Positions 11,633 through 13,588 of a DNA stretch of 13,588 nucleotides are shown here, piece by piece (position 1 is the stretch's first letter; the number at the start of each line of letters is the position of its first letter). This stretch comes from a bacterium (GTDB lineage: Bacteria > UBP18 > UBA7526): positions 1-13,588 of the forward strand of contig JAUWXM010000027.1 of the NCBI GenBank assembly GCA_030616365.1, in the 5' to 3' direction. Under the pieces are notes generated by a model. It saw nothing but the letters and a program-made list of their open reading frames with translations, was not told the origin of the DNA and did no database searches. The position numbers were made by a program, and so were the translations under genes.

Positions 11633-12819
11633 ATCTGCCCCTTTTCACTTAAAGCCACTACTCCAGGAAGTTTTTTCCCTTCCAAGAATTCTAGCGAGGC
11701 TCCTCCGCCAGTAGAGACGTGATTCATCTTGTCTGCCAGTCCTATCTTTGCGATGGCGGCTGCGGAATCCCCTCCCCCAATAACCGTGGTGGCCTTTGAT
11801 TCTGCCAGAAGTTTAGCAATGGCAAACGTCCCTTTACTGAAGGGCTCGATCTCAGATATTCCCAGGGGTCCATTCCATAGAATGGTCCTTCCTTTATTTA
11901 TAGCATGGCCGAACTTGGTGATGGTTGCTGGTCCGATGTCCACCGCCTGCCAGTCGGGGGGGATGCCCAGGCGTTGAACGACCTTAACTTTAGCATCGGT
12001 TGCTATCTTATCCGCCACTACATGGTCGATGGGAAGAAGAATGGGGATCCCCTTTCTTATGGCCTCGATCAGTATCTCCTTGGCCAGTTCTATCTTGTCC
12101 TCCTCTACTAAGGACCTACCGATCTCTACCCCTCTGGCCTTGAAGAAGGTATAGGCCATCCCTCCCCCAAAGATGAAGATGTCTACCTTACCAAAAAGGT
12201 TTTTAATTACCCCGATCTTCGTCGATACCTTTGCCCCTCCCAGGATGACGATGAAAGGCCTCTCGGGATTAGAGAGCACTTTTCCTAAATACTCAATCTC
12301 TTTTTTCAATAGGTAGCCGCAGGCAGAAGGGAGGAATTTAGTCACCCCCACGGTTGAGGCATGTGCTCGATGGGCGGTACCAAAAGCATCATTGATGAAG
12401 ATATCTGCCAGGTTGGCTAACTGCTTTGCAAATTCTGGGTCGTTTTCTTCCTCTTCTTTGTGAAATCTAAGGTTCTCTAAAAGTATTACCTCGCCCCCTC
12501 TCAATTCGGAAACTGCTTTCTTTACCTCTTCTCCAACGCAGTCATTAAGCTTCTTTACCCTCCTCTTAAGCAGTTTTTCCAATCTCTCTGCTACCGGGAT
12601 TAGGCGAAGCTCTTCTTTTATCTCTCCTTTTGGCCGACCGAGATGGGAGATGAGAATGGCTTTCCCTCTCTGTTCCAGGACCCTTCTTATGGTTGGAAGG
12701 GAGGCCCTGATGCGGGTATCATCCGTGACCTTCCCTTTATCTAGGGGAACGTTGAAGTCCACTCTGATTAGGACTCTCTTGTCCTTTAAGTCCAGATCAT
12801 CGATGCTTAATTTATCCAC
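11629..12819 (-). CDS. pgk: Phosphoglycerate kinase
   Basis: PGK converts 1,3-bisphosphoglycerate and ADP to 3-phosphoglycerate and ATP in glycolysis. The product has the substrate-binding RVDFNVPL near the N-terminus, HLGRPKGE, the FINDAFGTAHRAHAS segment and the C-terminal nucleotide part with WNGPLG, GGGDSAAAI and STGGGASLEFLEG. Length (396-398) is normal. An in-frame ATG lies at 12825, but the GCGAGG Shine-Dalgarno touches it directly. The GTG at 12819 has the same site 6 nt upstream, the spacing also seen at rpmI, and gives VDKLSIDDLDLKDKR, a typical PGK start. I therefore prefer GTG; the difference is two residues. Confidence 0.97.
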   Translation of the reverse strand: MDKLSIDDLDLKDKRVLIRVDFNVPLDKGKVTDDTRIRASLPTIRRVLEQRGKAILISHLGRPKGEIKEELRLIPVAERLEKLLKRRVKKLNDCVGEEVKKAVSELRGGEVILLENLRFHKEEEENDPEFAKQLANLADIFINDAFGTAHRAHASTVGVTKFLPSACGYLLKKEIEYLGKVLSNPERPFIVILGGAKVSTKIGVIKNLFGKVDIFIFGGGMAYTFFKARGVEIGRSLVEEDKIELAKEILIEAIRKGIPILLPIDHVVADKIATDAKVKVVQRLGIPPDWQAVDIGPATITKFGHAINKGRTILWNGPLGISEIEPFSKGTFAIAKLLAESKATTVIGGGDSAAAIAKIGLADKMNHVSTGGGASLEFLEGKKLPGVVALSEKGQI

Positions 12820-13014
12820 TTTCATCCTCGCTTCGCTCGGAATTAGTTAACAAGTTGATTAGTTGATAATAAGACATTTGGTTACGGTTAGGGCTACGAT
12901 GCCCGTTTCGGCTACGTTATTCGGTTACGTAACCGTAACCCCTAAACGATACGGGCTTCGTTACCGTTGCCCTTTAACCTATATCTTGTATCCTTGTTAA
13001 CTTCTATCTACTGG
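12820..13014. repeat. gap-pgk spacer: nested inverted repeats and an octamer array
   Basis: The spacer contains no gene. Outer 9-nt inverted repeats GTTAACAAG (12846-12854) and CTTGTTAAC (12993-13001) enclose inner 11-nt inverted repeats GGTTACGGTTA (12880-12890) and TAACCGTAACC (12930-12940). Also present are the perfect 14-nt palindrome CGGTTACGTAACCG (12922-12935) and GGGC/GCCC (12891-12904). AGTTAACA, AGTTGATT and AGTTGATA (12845-12868) form an 8-nt-period array. The edge next to pgk is the CCTCGCTTCGCTCGG palindrome (12826-12840). It has the outline of a small palindromic element, but target-site duplications are not evident. Confidence 0.65.
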
Positions 13015-13588
13015 TTACTTCTCACTGATATACTCTACCAACTCCACTAAGCGATGGGAATAACCCCACTCGTTATCATACCAGGCTAAGACTTTCACCA
13101 GATTCCTATCTATAACATAGGTAGATAGACCATCCACAATGGCGGAGTGAGAATTTCCATTAAAATCCCGGGAAACCAAAGGTTCCTCAGTATACTCCAG
13201 GATATGGGATAGTTTACTTTCTGAGGCCTTCTTGAAGGCCTTATTCACCTCTTCCTTAATTGCCTCCTTCTCCAATTCACAGACAAAATCAATCAAAGAG
13301 ACATTCGGTGTAGGAACCCTTATCGCCAGGCCATCTATCTTCTCTTTTAACTGGGGGATGGCCAAGGCAGTGGCCTTTGCCGCTCCGGTAGTGGTGGGGA
13401 TTATGGAGAGGGATGCTGCTCTTGCTCTCCTCAAATCCTTATGGGGAAAGTCCAGGATAACTTGATCATTAGTATAGGAGTGGATGGTGGTCATCAGTCC
13501 TCTTCTAATCCCAAAATTATCCAACAATACCTTGGCTACCGGTGCCAGACAGTTTGTGGTGCAGGAGGCATTGGATATGATGTGGTGC
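13015..13588 (-). CDS. gap: Glyceraldehyde-3-phosphate dehydrogenase, C-terminal part (gene starts beyond the window)
   Basis: GAPDH makes 1,3-bisphosphoglycerate, the substrate of the next gene product PGK. The frame is open to the window edge; 190 residues are present. The fragment begins HHIISNASCTTNCLAPVAKV, which contains the catalytic cysteine (first Cys of ASCTTNC). It continues with MTTIHSYTNDQ (general-base His), RRARAASLSIIPTTTGAAKA, GLAIRVPTPNVSLIDF and ends with AWYDNEWGYSHRLVELVEYI. All are canonical for bacterial GAPDH. The missing part is the N-terminal NAD-binding domain. The order gap-pgk on one strand is usual. Confidence 0.97.
   Translation of the reverse strand, partial: HHIISNASCTTNCLAPVAKVLLDNFGIRRGLMTTIHSYTNDQVILDFPHKDLRRARAASLSIIPTTTGAAKATALAIPQLKEKIDGLAIRVPTPNVSLIDFVCELEKEAIKEEVNKAFKKASESKLSHILEYTEEPLVSRDFNGNSHSAIVDGLSTYVIDRNLVKVLAWYDNEWGYSHRLVELVEYISEK

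Overview
The window is 13.6 kb of densely packed bacterial chromosome in which every recognised gene lies on the minus strand. Read in the direction of transcription (from 13588 down to 1) it carries gap (partial), pgk and secG, then a cluster of tRNA genes (Leu-GAG, Gly-GCC, Cys-GCA, Leu-UAA, Val-GAC), then thrS, infC, rpmI, rplT, a K+ uptake pair (ktrB/trkH-like and ktrA/trkA-like), pheS, two accessory genes, pheT, a 51-codon coiled-coil ORF and the start of zapA. The backbone thrS-infC-rpmI-rplT-pheS-pheT-zapA is a widely conserved bacterial housekeeping order. The gene content, the lipoprotein signal and the trimmed aminoacyl-tRNA synthetases fit an uncultured bacterium of a candidate phylum. 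Omnitrophota or a similar lineage is only a guess from the style of the spacers; no marker here fixes the taxonomy.

The conserved order is interrupted twice. A two-gene K+ transport module sits between rplT and pheS. A lipoprotein plus a small membrane-anchored protein sit between pheS and pheT. The second pair has its own ribosome binding sites, wider spacers and different codon use, so it looks like a later insertion. PheT lacks the usual N-terminal tRNA-binding (EMAP/OB) domain and ThrS lacks the usual TGS domain, while the core, editing and anticodon-binding parts of both are kept.

Three things stand out. (1) Around the intact tRNA-Cys lie two halves of a second tRNA-Cys. The 5' half stops and the 3' half resumes at the same anticodon base, the halves pair with each other at 6 of 7 acceptor positions, and the ends of the 130-nt insert between them form an inverted repeat. 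The layout is a tRNA nested inside a tRNA. (2) infC very probably starts at AUU, just behind an intrinsic terminator hairpin, which suggests both IF3 start-codon autoregulation and leader attenuation. (3) Almost every longer spacer holds short tandem arrays with a period of about 7 nt but unrelated unit sequences, mixed with palindromes. One palindrome family supplies the Shine-Dalgarno sequence of rpmI, rplT and pgk.

Functionally the region couples glycolysis (gap, pgk), protein export (secG), translation (tRNAs, ThrRS, IF3, L35, L20, PheRS), K+ homeostasis and division (ZapA). Tight junctions (ATGA and GTGA overlaps, 1-16 nt gaps) argue for long co-transcripts, including tRNAs embedded between secG and thrS.
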